A stretch of 64,000 nucleotides of DNA, taken from Brasenia schreberi (Eukaryota > Streptophyta > Magnoliopsida > Nymphaeales > Cabombaceae). Where the stretch lies: NCBI GenBank assembly GCA_036023115.1, contig JAYKKT010000091.1, positions 29,330,001 through 29,394,000 of the forward strand. Direction: 5' to 3'. Shown in pieces: positions 23,885 to 37,047 of the stretch (position 1 is the stretch's first letter; each line of letters begins with the position of its first letter). The notes beneath the pieces were generated by a model that saw nothing but the letters and a program-made list of their open reading frames with translations, had not been told where the DNA came from and ran no database searches. The position numbers and the translations under genes are program-made.

Positions 23885-24580
23885 CCCTCCCTAACAACAA
23901 CAACTAAGCCTTTTCATGTAGTACATGGGGTCGACTACATGGATTCTTTGTTTCTACCGGGCCCTATCATGTGCCATGCTAGCAGTTAACTCAATATAAA
24001 CTCGATCATTCTTTATTGTTTCTTTTCAACACTTTGTAATCGTTCTCTTCCTCTTTTAACATTTTCACGATCTAGTTTTTCATATCTTCTTATGAGGGCA
24101 TTCTTAGTATTCTTAATACATCTTTCTAAATGTCCAAACAATCTTAAATGATTTTTCCTCATTTTATACTCTATTGGTGATACTCTCAATTTATTTCTAT
24201 TAACCTCATTATGTATATGGTCTTTTCTTGTATGATTGATTATCCATCTCAACATCTTCATGTATGCTATAGACATTTCTTCACATGTTGATGACTTACC
24301 TAACACTCATAACCATAAAACATAGCATGTCTAATTGCTACTATATAATATTTACCTTTCGATTTGAATGATATCTTCTTATCACATAGAATACATGACG
24401 TCCCTCTCCATTTTAACCCACCAATATTAATTACATGCATAACATCTCCATCAATTTTTCATCACTTTGAAAAATTAATCCCAGATATTCAAAACTTTCC
24501 TTGTAAGGAATGCAATGTTTATCAATCTTAATTTTTATGTCATCTTAAGTACTCAAACGATGAAACTTATATTCCTCTCA
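23885..24580 (-). mobile_element. 5'-truncated RTE-type LINE fragment
   Basis: On the minus strand the 3' tail (CTTAGTTGTTGTTG) is preceded by about 650 bp matching the C-terminal third of the LINE protein, including the region encoding 'HCIPYKESFEYLG' and 'FQSDEK'. Frameshifts and stops are frequent. Beyond about 24580 the similarity fades. Confidence 0.8.
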
Positions 24581-26261
24581 TGCCCTCCCTATGCAACAAA
24601 ATTAATTTCTTCCTGACAGATAATGTTCTCACTGAGTTAATTATGAATTCACTCTTTAGAATTCCACCAGTGATTTTGACCCCTAATGGCTTAAGCATTT
24701 AAAACATATGAAGCAATACAGATCACTTTTTTTACCACCCATTGCTAAATTTTCTACTTCAGATTCATATGGCTGCGGGAAATGAATAGGTGGGGACAAG
24801 GGTTCATGGGCTTGAAAAGGGTCGGTTGGCACTACCGGATGAGTTCAAGGGTTTTTATAACTTCTGGTTTAGATAATCAATCGCTCTTTGAACTGATAGG
24901 TGGAGTGGTGTATTGACAATTGCCAGGACCATGCAAACAGGAACAAAATCGTAGATGCTGAATTACATCATGAGAAATTTCAAGAGAATGGAACTTGGTC
25001 TACGGTTCGAGATAAACTCGTCTGAAGAATCGAAGTTGACTCGGCTAACTTCATAGTTTCTTCTTGATTCGATGATTTATCTTACATGGATGGATCCTTA
25101 GTTCTCATTCTTCTAATTCCAACGTCATGTCTCTTTATAGGTTTAGCCATATTGAATCTTTAACCAAAATCAATGCAACCAAATATCAGCAGCCGCATCC
25201 ATGCAACATGGTTCTTATGATCTTCTCTTGGCAAAGGCTGAGTTGGCTGTCAAGGTCCACCGAGGTGGCAGTGGTGAGGGTTGCGGAACTTGTTTTTGCA
25301 GCAGCCTTACGCATCACAGCTAGAATGAAGATGGTTCTAGGAGGTTAATGTATCTTGTGGATTTGAGTTGAGAAGAAAGGTTGAGGCAAGAAGGAAAGAA
25401 CATGGTGAGGAAAGAGAGGAACAATGTATGGCCCCCTATCTTGTTCTTTCTTAAGTTTATCCATTTGATCCTCATCTTCAACTTATTTGCTCCAATCTGT
25501 GTTGGCCATTCCCCCTACGTATAGCCCCCTTGGAATTGACATCGTATCCAAATTAACCTCTTATGTGGATATCCATTATGCGCTATCCAAGCACTGGACC
25601 TACCTTAATAGGAATGATGGTTTGCTCTCAGTTGGTCCCTGCGATAGGGCGACCGAAATGTATCATACTGTTTCCTACAGGTTGAAATTTCATGAATCTT
25701 GACTGCAACTGACTCCATCCGGAAGCACCACTTAAATGATGAATGGATCTATTAGTTTGTTTCTGAAGCTTGATCTTGATTGGTTCAGCTTGGGCTGGGT
25801 TCGATCATAGCCAAGGTTGACACCTACTGTCGAATTTAGCAGCATCTAATCCGAACTAGGGTCCGACACAATGGCATCCAGTTAACAGAGAATTAAAGCA
25901 CCTAAATCAGGCGATTAACTCATGTTGGCTTCAAAATACAAGAGTAAAATCCCGAGATACACAATGCCTGAATTGGCTTTGATCGTTTAATATTTAGTTG
26001 CTCCTTACTTGGAGGGAAGGAAACAGCAGCAACAATCACACCAAAAGATTCATATTTCGCTGCACTTTTACACACGAAAATAGTTCACTTCGCATTCCAC
26101 GTGTATTAAATATGTTTGTCAGGACAAGGAAAGGAAGACAACTTAAAAAACATCATGAATTTTCACCTGCATCCGAGTTCAGCTCTTCCTTTTGAACTAA
26201 TGCATGTGTTTAAACACAGCTTCTGCAAATCAATGTAACCGTATCTTCAAAGTTGGCCCCG
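24581..26261. other. Intergenic, nothing recognised
   Basis: AT-rich sequence with only short reading frames (for example 25127-25348 and 25487-25702), none resembling a known family. Confidence 0.4.
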
Positions 26262-26649
26262 GCTAATGTTAACTCCACCCATGTAAGGGATCACTCTTGC
26301 ATTGCTCGTCCTAAGCTCAAATAAAGGAGAAGGGTTGTGTTAGGCTTTTAACAGCAAGCGTAAAACTTTGTTAGATTTTATAACATTGATTTAAAAAGTT
26401 ATAAGCATTGCTTTGGGGTGTCACCGCCTAGCGACACGCTGTAGGGCCCGAATGCAGTGATAAGTAAGAAAGGGCCACTATATTTTTGCCTAAATGTAAT
26501 GAATCAATTGCAGAGAGGGTTCCCACATCATGGACGGGTGTGGGTAAAGAAGTTAGTTCCGCTACATTGCCACCTGAACGTAGTGAAAATTTTTCAGAGA
26601 GGGTCTCCGCATTTTGATTATAGACGGATGCGGAGGGTAAAGAAACTAG

Positions 26650-27395
26650 TCCTAGATAATAAGATTCGTATTAGTTCTTGAAATATCAGAACATTATCCG
26701 GCAAGTTAATGGAGGTGGTAGATACTATGATTCGGAGAAAGATTCATATTCTATGTTTACAAGAGACAAAATGGGTTCGAGAAAAAGCAAAGGAGATAGA
26801 GGATACAAGTTTTAAATTATGGTAATCAAGTAAAGAAAAGGCTCGAAACGGACTTGGTATTATCATAAATAAAGATTTAAAGGAGAGTGTAGTAGATATA
26901 CAACGATATGGTGACCGAATCATGACGATGAAATTAGTGTTAGGAGCAGAGGTTTTGAATATAGTTTGTGTTTATGCACCCTAAGTAGGACTAGAAGATA
27001 GTATAAAGACAACTTTTTGGGAAGAGTTAGATAAGGTGTTTCAAAAGATTCCACAAAGGGAGATGATTTGTTTAGGAGGAGATTTAAATGGACATGTCGG
27101 TAAAGAGGCATTAGGATATCAAAGGATTCATGGAAACTTTTGTTTTGGGGATATAAATGAGGAAGGTAGGGAGATTTTAAATTTTGCTATGGCATTTGAT
27201 CTCTTTATAGTCAATACAATCTTCAAAAAATGAGATGAACATTTAATTAATTATAAGAGTGGTTTATCACAAACACAAATTAATTATTTTATTTGTAGAA
27301 AAAAAGATAGAGCGTGTTGTAAAGATTGTAAGATAATTCTAGGAAAAAGCTTAACCACCCAACATCGACTTTTAGTTATGGATTTACAAATAAAA
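26650..27395 (+). pseudogene. LINE copy 1 APE-type endonuclease (broken)
   Basis: Fragments include 'ILCLQETKWVR' (the E of the LQE(T/S)K motif is catalytic in APE endonucleases) and 'LGGDLNGHVGKE' (GDxN motif). In-frame stops lie at about 26680, 26823 and 26982, and the C-terminal part ends with the region preceding 'TQHRLLVMD'. Not functional. Confidence 0.8.
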
Positions 27396-27399
27396 AATG

Positions 27400-29330
27400 G
27401 ACAAAGAAGAAAAGAGTGCATCGAGCTATTCGGACTAAATGGTGGAACCTCAAAAGCGAGAAAGAAGATATATTTAAACAGAAAGTCCTTCAAGGAGATG
27501 TTTGGAATTATATTGGTACACCCTATGATATGTGGAACAATATGGCTATACATATTAGGAAAGTGGTGAAAGATGTGTTAGGGGTATCTAAGGGAGGTGT
27601 ACCGACACAAAAATGGTGGAGTGAAGTAGTGCAAAATAAAATCAAGACAAAGAGGACATGTTACAAATTATTAGTGAAGCAAAAGCTAAGATTTGGAAGG
27701 ACTTATATAAAAAACTAAACTCAAAAGAGGGTGAAAGAGATATTTTTAGGATAGCTAGGGCTAGAGATAAGAAAACTAAAGATCTTAATTATGTTAGATG
27801 CATAAAAGACGAGGATGAAAAAATTCTAATGGCAAATGATGATATAAGAAATAGATAGAAAAACTATTTTTATAAGCTTTTTAATGAAAATAAAGATGTT
27901 AGTATTAGTTTAGGAGATTTAGCCAACTCAGAAAAGTATATAAACCACAATTTCTACTGACGTATTCAAAAGAATGAAGTCAAATAGGCTCTTAAACATA
28001 TGAAGGGTGGTAAATCGGTAGGAGCAGATAATATTCCTATAGAAGTCTGGAAAATTCTAGGAGAAATAGGAATCACTTGGCTCAAAAGACTATTTAATGA
28101 AATATGGAAAAACCAAAAGATGCCCAAGGAACGAAGAGCAAGTACACTTATACCCATATATAAGAACAAAGGAGACATTCAAAATTGTGTGAATTATCGA
28201 GGTATCAAGTTAATGAGTCATACTATGAAATTATAGGAAAGAATTATCGAACGTAGGTTAAGACAAGTATCAAGTACAACAGAGAACCAATTTGGATTCA
28301 TGCCAGGCATATTTACTATTGAAGCGATTCACCTTTTGAGACGTCTTATGAAACATTTTAGAGCAAAAAAGAAAGGTCTTCACATGATATTTATTGATCT
28401 AGAAAAAGCTTATGATAGAGTACCGAGGGAGGTTCTTTGGAGAACCTTGAAAAAAAGAGGTATCCCATTGACATATATTAGCCTTATAAGAGACATGTAT
28501 GATGGTGCAAAAACATGTGTGAGGACTCATGAAGGAACGACAAACTTCTTTGAAGTTAATATTGGGTTACATCAAGGATCAACTTTAAGTTCATACTTAT
28601 TTATAATGGTGATGGATGAGTTAACAAAACATATTCAAGATGAAGTACCTTGGTGTATGTTATTTCCAGATGACATTGTATTAGTGGAGGAGTCTAAGTT
28701 AAAAGTTAATAGAAAATTTGAACTATGGAAAGAAACATTAGAAAGCAAAGGCCTCCGACTTAGTAAAACAAAGACAAAATATATGGAATGTAAGTTTGAT
28801 CATCTGGTTACTTCAGAGGACATAGAAATTAAAATTGACACACATTGCATTACCCAAAAGAAAAGTTTTAAATACCTAGAGTCAATTTTTCTGAGTGATG
28901 AAAGAATTGATGGAGATGTTACGCATAGAATTAATGCTGGTTGGTTAAAATGAAGAGAAGCATCACGCATTCTTTGTGATAAGAAGATACCATTAAACTT
29001 AAAAGGTAAATATTATAGAGCATCAATTAGGCCTGCCATGTTTTATGGTGTGTTGGGGAGTTAATCATCAACATGTACAAAAGATGTTTGTGACAGAAAT
29101 GAATATGTTAAGATGGATGAGTGGTCATAGAAGAAAAGACCATATACATAATGAGGTTATTAGAAACAAATTAGGAGTGACACAAATAGAGGATAAAATG
29201 AGAGAACATCGTTTAAGATGGCTTGGACATATAGAAAGAAGATCAAAAGAAGAACCTGTAACAAGGTTAGAAAAACTAAATTTGGAAAGTATTATAAGAG
29301 GTAGAGGACGATCACAAAAGTGTTGGAAAT
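27400..29330 (+). pseudogene. LINE copy 1 reverse transcriptase (broken)
   Basis: The longest open piece is 28300-28953 (217 residues), covering RT motifs: 'FIDLEKAYDRVPRE' (first catalytic aspartate region), 'GLHQGSTLS' and a degenerate 'LFPDDIVL' where an active enzyme has FADD. Earlier ('KGGKSVGADNIPIEVWK') and later ('HRLRWLGHIERR') conserved segments are present but separated by stops. Substitution of the FADD alanine and the many stops indicate a dead copy. Confidence 0.85.
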
Positions 29331-29407
29331 AAACAATAAAAAATTATCTAACTTATTGGGAGTTAATTACTAACTAGGGATCTATGGGAAAAGGCTTAGT
29401 TGTTGTA

Positions 29408-32149
29408 TTTTAGGCTTGTAAACATGTCAACGTGATGGCATCTAAACTTTTTACAGTGGAATCTAGGATATGTTTCTCTAAATGGTCACATCCCCTAACC
29501 ATTTCAAGCAAACATTCACAATGATTTCGCTAGCTGTAGTATACTTCAGCATCTGTAATGCTTCCATCTACTTTCCGACGCATAGAGAGAGAAGCGTTCG
29601 GTTCTCTTTCTGCAATTAGAGTCTCCCTTCCAGATAGGAATTTCGCCGCTTGAGATCTTTCACAGTCGGTCAAGTACAGGTTTTCCCTCTTCCTCTCTCT
29701 ATCTTGCTGTACTAGTATTGTTACAAACTTCCCATTCTTCTTTAAGGGAAAACGAAAGGAACCACTGCTTAGATGTTGGTTCTGATCCAGTGATTGGCAG
29801 ATCGAAAGGGAAAACAAAGAACCTAACAGTGAAAGTGATCGAGCATAAAGTGAAAGCCTAGATCGTCGTTAGCGGGGAATGAGGTTAGGGTTTTGATCAG
29901 TCACCCTGATTTGCAGATGGCTAAACATCGGGCGATATCAAAGTAGTCGAGGAAGGAAAAGATATTGAAGACGGAGTCAGGATTGAGGCATCGGAGCCCT
30001 CTTTGGCGGACTTCTATTGCCGCACTCTCTCCCTCTTCCCCTCTCCCACGTTAACTGTCAGCTCTATCACCACTCAGGACTTTACTTGCTCGACCGTCGG
30101 CTTGGTGCTTCCGTTCAATATCATCTTGTCGAATCCGACGTAAGTATCTGGCGGTAGCGGCTTGCGGGTCGGAAGGAAGAGAAGGAAAACCGATACCTTT
30201 GGTTTTAGGCGATTCATCAACCGAGATCTCAATCGTTTTGCTCGACGGTGATGTAAAAGTTGATGGCGGAGTTGCAGGGGCGTTTCAAGAGCGAAGTGAA
30301 GCGCGTCGCTTTCGGAGAAGGACTTCATCTCTCATCAACAATCTCAAGGAACTCGACTCATCGACTTCGACCTCCTCCACACACACAACTCCCACAATGC
30401 GTACAACCCTCTGTGTGTGCGTGTGCGTGCGTTGTTCTTTCTGTGCAGTGGGTTTTATGCATGCTTCACTTATGACGTATCCTTGGGAAAAGGACATATG
30501 ATCCCTTCCATTAACCTGGTTTTCTGTAAATCTGACGGCTTTGTTCTTCAAATTATGATGAGCCTTTGAGAAAAGTATAGCATTATTCAGGTTTCTAGGG
30601 TTTATGTTTTAATAGTAGGGCTTGTGGTTGTAATGAAACAACATTTTAAGTGCTTTGATAGAGACAACAGTTCGATGCGTGTATCTAAGAGAATCGATCA
30701 TCAAAAAGTGACTATAATAATGTGTTAGGGAAGACCCAAATCACTAAGCAAGAATATATAAATACACTTAAAATGACTATATAAATCAGCTAAAAAGTTG
30801 TGTTATTATGTAAAGGGGTTTATATAGAGAATGAAATTGAATAAAACCCCTGAGTACTAGGGGTGTTAGGAATGTGTCTAATGCTAGAAATCTAGTTGTT
30901 GTAGGGGTGGACCCGTAGGGGAACCAATTACAAGAAAGAAACGAAAAACTACATTTCATATATTGTATTACTTTACTTTTAAGAGTGGTGCACTTGTGAA
31001 ATGAAAACATCATCCCTTTGTGATTTCTATTCATTACAATTTTGTTTCCTTGAATGTTGGGGCTGCCCATCAATTATGTGTATGTAAGCATCTAATTGTG
31101 GTATAGTCATGGATATATTTTGTTATTGATATCTTGCGTCATTGACGGTGACTCCATTCTATCAATCTAGATGTTTGGAGTAACCATTTCTTTTGGTTCT
31201 TTCTTGCAGGCTTATAGTGAATTAATGGAATCAATGTGAATAGGAACACTCCTCTAATATTTTGAGGTAGGGTTGTATTCGTAAACTACATGATGTTCAG
31301 ATAATGCTTTACCAATTTGTGAACACGCATGGCACAATATCGCGCTAATGTTGGTCAGAGAAAGGGCAGTTCTATGACCATGAACAAGTAGGCATGATAC
31401 GCTCACGACCAACAAGTTCTACTTGGATCTTGGATTTGTATCTCAGTTTTTTGCTAATTGAGCTGCTTTTGCAAGTCATGGTTCTTCAATTTACAAAATC
31501 TTTCAGATAACTCGACCCTAGCCAGTTCCAAGGTTCATCCTTGTGGTTAGTTGGTTGTGTCATTTATATATATATATAAGGAATCCACAAAAATAGAGAA
31601 CAAGGATGAGTTAATAGCTCATCGTGTAGGCATCCCAGTGGTTCATTGTTTGCACACTTGGAGAGTGTTGGGTACGGAAGTTGATGCAAGACAAAACGGT
31701 TGTTAGGCATTTTGAGTTGTGAGGTTCTAGCGGTCCAAAACTCCTCCTCTGCAGGACAAGACTAATAAGAATGAAAAATCTATTAACTGCCACTAAACGT
31801 AGTTAGAAGGATTTAGATGAGATATGAGAGGGGAAAGAGACTTTTAGAAATTCTATTGCTTCTAAAAATGGTCTAGTTCATACAACTCATTAATGCTATT
31901 CATTAACAAAACATTCAAAATAATACCTATGAACTAACATCACATAATTATCTTAGAAAATGATCCTTAGGAACTAGAACTTCATGAGTATCCTAGAAAC
32001 TATAGGTTGTATGCCATATTAAATGCTACCAGACTCATTAATGAGTACGGTAAATAGCTAGGACTGAGTGGAACGTCCCACTTACCACTTCCTTAGATTT
32101 GGATAGTGTTATAGGTCCGTGGATCCGATCATCTGCCTGGTATTGCTAT
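29408..32149. other. Unassigned interval containing a GC-richer block
   Basis: About 29880-30500 is noticeably richer in GC than its surroundings and contains CT-rich leader-like sequence, a good splice-donor-like GAC/GTAAGTAT at about 30137 and several overlapping short frames on both strands. None resembles a protein I know. It may be the 5' end of a lost gene. A TG/CA run at about 30411-30430 and a short TA run near 31565 are also present. The rest (30500-32149) is unassigned. Confidence 0.3.
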
Positions 32150-34700
32150 GTTCACTGATGTCCTCATCATTCCCTCTGTGTTGAGAAGACCCAAATTCAA
32201 TCAACGGTGCTTCTTCATCTTTGAAATAGGGGCTCAAATCTCCAATGTTGAGAATTGGAGACTCACGTAGTGATATGGGAGCTTTAGCTTATAAGTATTA
32301 TTGTTGACTTCTTTTAGTACTTCAAATGGTCCATCAACCCTGGCTTGAAGTTTTGACCTTATTTTTGGGAATCACTCCTTTGGGATATGGATCCAAACCA
32401 AGTCACCAGGTTTGAATTGGATTAATTTCCTTCCTTGGTTGGTTTTTCTTTCGAAATACTTTGTATGTGCCTTGATACGTTAGCTAATCTTTTCATGGAA
32501 CTTCATGAAAAATTGGCTTTAGAGTTTCCATGCATATCTGTAAGTTCACTATCATGGGGTACAATGAGTTCCAGAGGAATATGTGGCAAGATAGCGCGAA
32601 GCAGTGCAACCAAAGTGCGATTGACAACTTCGGTTTGGCCATTTGTTTGTGGATGGCAGGCCGTGCTGAAGATTAATTTGGTTCTAAGCTTTCTCCACAT
32701 AGTTTTCTAGAAGAGGCTGAGGAATTTAGCATCACAATCAGAAAATATTCTTAAGAATACCGTGTAGCAGTACTACTTTCCTGAAAATGGATCAGCAACA
32801 TAAATGACATCATTAGTTTTATAACAAGCACCGAAATGCGTCATTTTAGAGAATGTGTCCACAACCACTAGAATTGAATCTTTTTCCCACCGTGAACGTG
32901 ACAGCTCGAGGATAAAATCCATGCTAACATCACTCCACGACCACTTAGGCAGTGGTAGGGGCATGTATAGTCCTTGTGATACGACCTTGGTGCTCTCTGC
33001 TATTCTGCAAGCAGCACATCGACTAATCACGTGATGCACATCCCACTTTTGACCCAACCAATAGAAATATTGTTTAAGAAGGTCCATTGTCTTTCCTTCT
33101 TCAAGATGGGCATCGAGTCCTCAACTATAGGCTTTTCATACGAGGAGTTTCCTTAATAAGCTCTTGGGAATACAGAGGCATCCAAGTCTTAACAAGTACC
33201 CATCATTAATATGGCAGCCCAACCGAGCATAGTTTGGATGGGCAAAGTGTGGTCCGAGCTTCTGGTCTTTCACATATTGTTCCTTGATCATTTCAAAACC
33301 CAAAAGTTTGGCATTAAGGATCAAGATCAGGGCATATCTTCTAAAGAGGGCATCTACCACGACATTAGCCTTTCCTTGCTTGTGTTTGATGACATTAGTG
33401 TTTTCTTGATCATGAATATGGTACTTAAATATTCTTGAAGGCCTCATGATCAATATGTATGATGATTTTTTTAGGCAGAAGGTAATGTTGTCACTGTTGT
33501 AGAGCCCGAATGATTGCATAAAATTCTTTATCATAAGTTGAGTAATTTTTATGACTATCGCGCAACTTCTCGCTGACATATGCAATTGTCCTTCCTTCTT
33601 GCATCAATTCAGCATCGATACTGATACCAGAGGCATCACACTCGATCTCAAATACCTTCCAGAAGTCAGGCAAGACTAAGACAAGTGTAGTATAAAGCTT
33701 TATTTTAAGGGCAACAAAACTTTGTTGCTCTTGATCCCCCTATCTAAATTCACCTTGCTTCTTGAAGCCATTGGAAAGTGGAGCAACGATTGTGCTCAAG
33801 TTTCGGATAAATCGCCTTGAAAAAGATACCAATCCATGAAATCTTTGGACATCCACAATTTTTGTGGGGGCAATTCAAACCTTATGGCTTGATTTTTTGT
33901 TTGATCCATTTCAATACCTTGTTTGGTAACAATGAAGCCCAAGAATGAATCTCTATTCTAGTAGAATTGACATTTTTTGAGGTTGATGAAAAGATGTCCT
34001 TTCAACTTTTCTAGTAAAGATTTCAGATGCTCAACATGATCCTGTAGGGATACACTGTAAACAAAAATATCATTGAAATCTACGACAAACTTACCGATAA
34101 AAGCTTTGAGGATTGAGTTCATGAGGCTCATGAAGGTATTGGGGGTACTCGAAAGCCCAAACTGCATCACAAGCCATTCGTACAACCCGCACTTGGTCTT
34201 AAATGCAGTCTTTCATTCGTCTCCCTCTTTTACACGAATTTGATGATAACCGCTTTTGAGGTCTATTTTTGAAAATAGTTTGGCTCCGTGTAGTTAAGCC
34301 AACTATATATAGATTGGTTGAAGCCGTCTAAGCGCCTTTTCCATGCTATACTTTGACACAAATAAGGATTCTTTGGGAACCTCTGGTTTGGGACTCGAAC
34401 ATTGTAACAATTGGCATGGGTTGAGAGGACCTAGTGATATTTTCTTACCATCCTTTTGAAATGTATATGTATTCTTATATCCGTCATGCACGGCTCATCG
34501 ATCAAAATTCCATGGTTGGCCAAGCAAGAGATACAAGCTTTCATGGGAAGGACGTCACACAAAATTTCGTCCTGGTAAGTTTTGCCAATTGAGAAGGGAA
34601 TGGTTGCCCGATGCGTAACCTTGATCTCACCCTGATTGCTCAACCATTGAAAGATTGTAGGAGTGAGGATGCGGCAATGTCGACACTTGTAGCTTGGATA
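32150..34700 (-). mobile_element. Decayed Ty3/gypsy pol (protease to integrase C-terminus)
   Basis: On the minus strand, gypsy pol domains follow in order. Protease C-terminal region: 34643-34303 ('PFSIGKTYQDEILCDVLPM', 'HDGYKNTYTFQKDG'). RT: 34185-33958 ('YEWLVMQFGLSSTPNTFM'). RNase H: 33673-33300 ('[13 protein letters not shown]', 'HKQGKANVVVDAL'). Integrase zinc-binding and core: 33087-32773 ('DVSMDFILELSR') and 32700-32503 ('[15 protein letters not shown]'). Integrase C-terminal block: about 32480-32250 ('FKPGDLVWIHIPKE', 'DGPFEVLKEVNNNTYKL'). The RT active site, normally Y-F-D-D, reads D-F-N-D. No gag and no LTR pair was found. The domain style resembles plant chromovirus-like gypsy elements, but I did not see a chromodomain. 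Confidence 0.85.
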
Positions 34701-35397
34701 TCAACTCAAGAGTGGCATCACCCAATTCTCCTTCTTACCAGTGTGCATCAAGTATTGTTTCTTTGGCATCTCTGTCCCAATTGTCTAATTGCTATGCACA
34801 TAAGCATCAATCGTACTAATAATATAAAATGGGATTAATTCTTAATTGTTTGTAGATCTTTTTCATATCACATACATTACTAATATAATTGTGAAAACAG
34901 TGCTGGGCATTTGCTGTGTTGTATTCCTAGAATGGCCGATATACTTTTTCTTTTAGCTGAGTATACTATTGAAGATTTTTATCTTGTTTCTTTATGGTAA
35001 ATTTTATTTCAAGATTGTTATGCGGTAACTGAGATTTTTGTTACATATAATTGTTATTTCAATGATTCTTAATTTGATATTCCATTCATGACATTGGAAA
35101 TTTCCTTGGCACATTACGTTGGCTGTTTTTTACTCCACCAATCCATTACTTAGAAGGTTTCGTTCTCAAACTTCAAGTATTCATAATGGATCTGGAGACT
35201 TGTTTGGCTTCAGATTGTCTTCTACTTGCTCTCTTGTCTATTACATAATGAGAACAACACTTATAGTAAAAGTAACCTCACTCCTTTTCTTGGCTCTCTC
35301 TTTAGAGAGGCGTCCATGTTCTTGCCAGGCAAAGAAATTCACAAAGCATACTTTCTAAACGATGCATATTTCCAATATTAGGGATGACAACGTACAT

Positions 35398-35449
<52 letters not shown>

Positions 35450-37047
35450 GTGATGAAATTTCAATATTTCAACCACCTACATTACTATTTTTTTCATTTA
35501 TTGGGACTGGATTTACAAATTATTGGGTTTTAATCCAAAATCCTTTTTAACTTAACAACATGGTGAGGATCCGGATTGATGTGTTCTTTCCCCATTACTC
35601 ATGGTAGAAAGGAGCCAAATCACCCTGCGGGTGATGGACCGTAAAAGGGTTACAGAATTGAGGTTCATTCATGGGATCAGGTATAAGAATGCCAGTCACA
35701 AAACCCACCCCATTGCCATCCGAACCAATATGCTTCTCCTTTCTGCACTTTCTTTTTCACGCAACAGAAGATTAGGTGGTACTAGACCGTCTGAATTCCT
35801 GTATAAATATTTGGCATAACAAAATGTTTATCAACTTTCTGCACAAAACTGAATTTGGATTGCCATACTCGCAATAATTTACATCCGGTATTTGGTAATA
35901 GCTTGGGGCTTACATTATCGGGTTCCAACATTCGTAATATTGGAAAAAGTTACAAGATTGGAACAGGTTTGACAATGTTGAATGTCAAACTCTTGGCAGC
36001 ATTTGTAAAATTTGTGAATATTCTATCAAATTCATCATTGTTAAGGGCATATCCCATTCAATAATAACTCGGGGCCACGTCTCTTGGAGTATGTTATGAT
36101 ATACAATTTGGTTGTCAATTTGATGATGTCAAGTATCGACAAACGACATAGTTAAGAACCTAAATTGTTGTGCCCAATTCATCATAGTTACAAACGTACA
36201 ACATTTGATTGCAGCACGGTTTGATGACACCAGTCCTATGGAAAATACCCTCACACACACAATTTAGCGCTCTCCCTAGTCTTCTCCTTTCCCAGCCCTC
36301 TCTCTCTTCTTTCTCTTTCTCCTCCCATTCCTTCTATTCTGCACATTGATCACACGTGAGCACGTGTTCAATGTAGAGCTTGAAATGCACATGAATGCGT
36401 CTCAGCTTCCAAGAAACAAAACAAAGCAACATGAAACAAGCACACTAAGGCATGCCTGCCTCGCACAAGCAGACATGCCTCTGTGGATCACCGGAGCAAT
36501 CAATAACCGTGGCCGTGACTGTTGCAGGAGGAATACCAGAAGAGGGGAGAGAGAGGAGAGAAGAAGGAATGCATGGAAAAAGGGTAGGAACTATTAAAAG
36601 GGGTGTGCAAATAGCAACCTCTAGGCAGTTGATTTCCATGAGTGTTACTTCTGCCAACTGCATAGGTCCTCTGCTGAAGGGCGTATTTACATCAGGGAAC
36701 TTTGCCATGGAACCGGTACTTTCGGTGCCAGTTTCACCTCCGATGCGAACACCGAACCCAAATATCCGAGGAAATAAGGGTTCTATGGAACTGTACAGCC
36801 ATGACATCACAGAACTCCTTGTCCCAACTGAGACTGCAAGTGACAACAGACTGACCTAAGAGTTTCACGAAGTTCTGCAACACAAACGGGCTCTGACGGC
36901 CTGGGTCACCCCGTTACCAACAAGGGGACGTATGATCAACAATAAGAATGTTCCGCTTAGAGAAACTTGCTTAGGGTTCAATATTTTTTTCGCTGCATAG
37001 ATTAGAAATAAGAATAGTCGGAACCATGTCTTACAAGCTTGAAAAGT
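34701..37047. other. Unassigned interval downstream of the malonyl-CoA synthetase gene
   Basis: It contains a CA/TA microsatellite (35401-35449), otherwise AT-rich DNA, and a GC-richer block at about 36440-36860. There both strands have open frames of about 130 codons with no recognised similarity. The last few hundred bases before 37048 should include the synthetase 3' UTR on the minus strand. Confidence 0.35.
35401..35449. repeat. (CA)n(TA)n compound microsatellite
   Basis: About 16 CA units followed directly by about 8 TA units. Confidence 0.97.

Larger units (their letters stand above)
26262..29407 (+). mobile_element. Near full-length RTE-type LINE, copy 1 (decayed)
   Basis: A 5' UTR (about 26262-26640) has two degenerate 'AGAGGGT...AAAGAA(G/A)' units. 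It is followed by endonuclease and reverse transcriptase regions, and a short 3' end with GGGAAAAGGCTTAGTTGTTG. Compared with copy 2 (56097-59173) it reaches further 5', but it lacks about 80 bp near 27610-27660 and carries more stops. The order endonuclease then RT, the very short 3' UTR and the trinucleotide-like tail are typical of the RTE clade. Plant copies are often misannotated as 'craniofacial development protein 2-like'. Confidence 0.85.
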
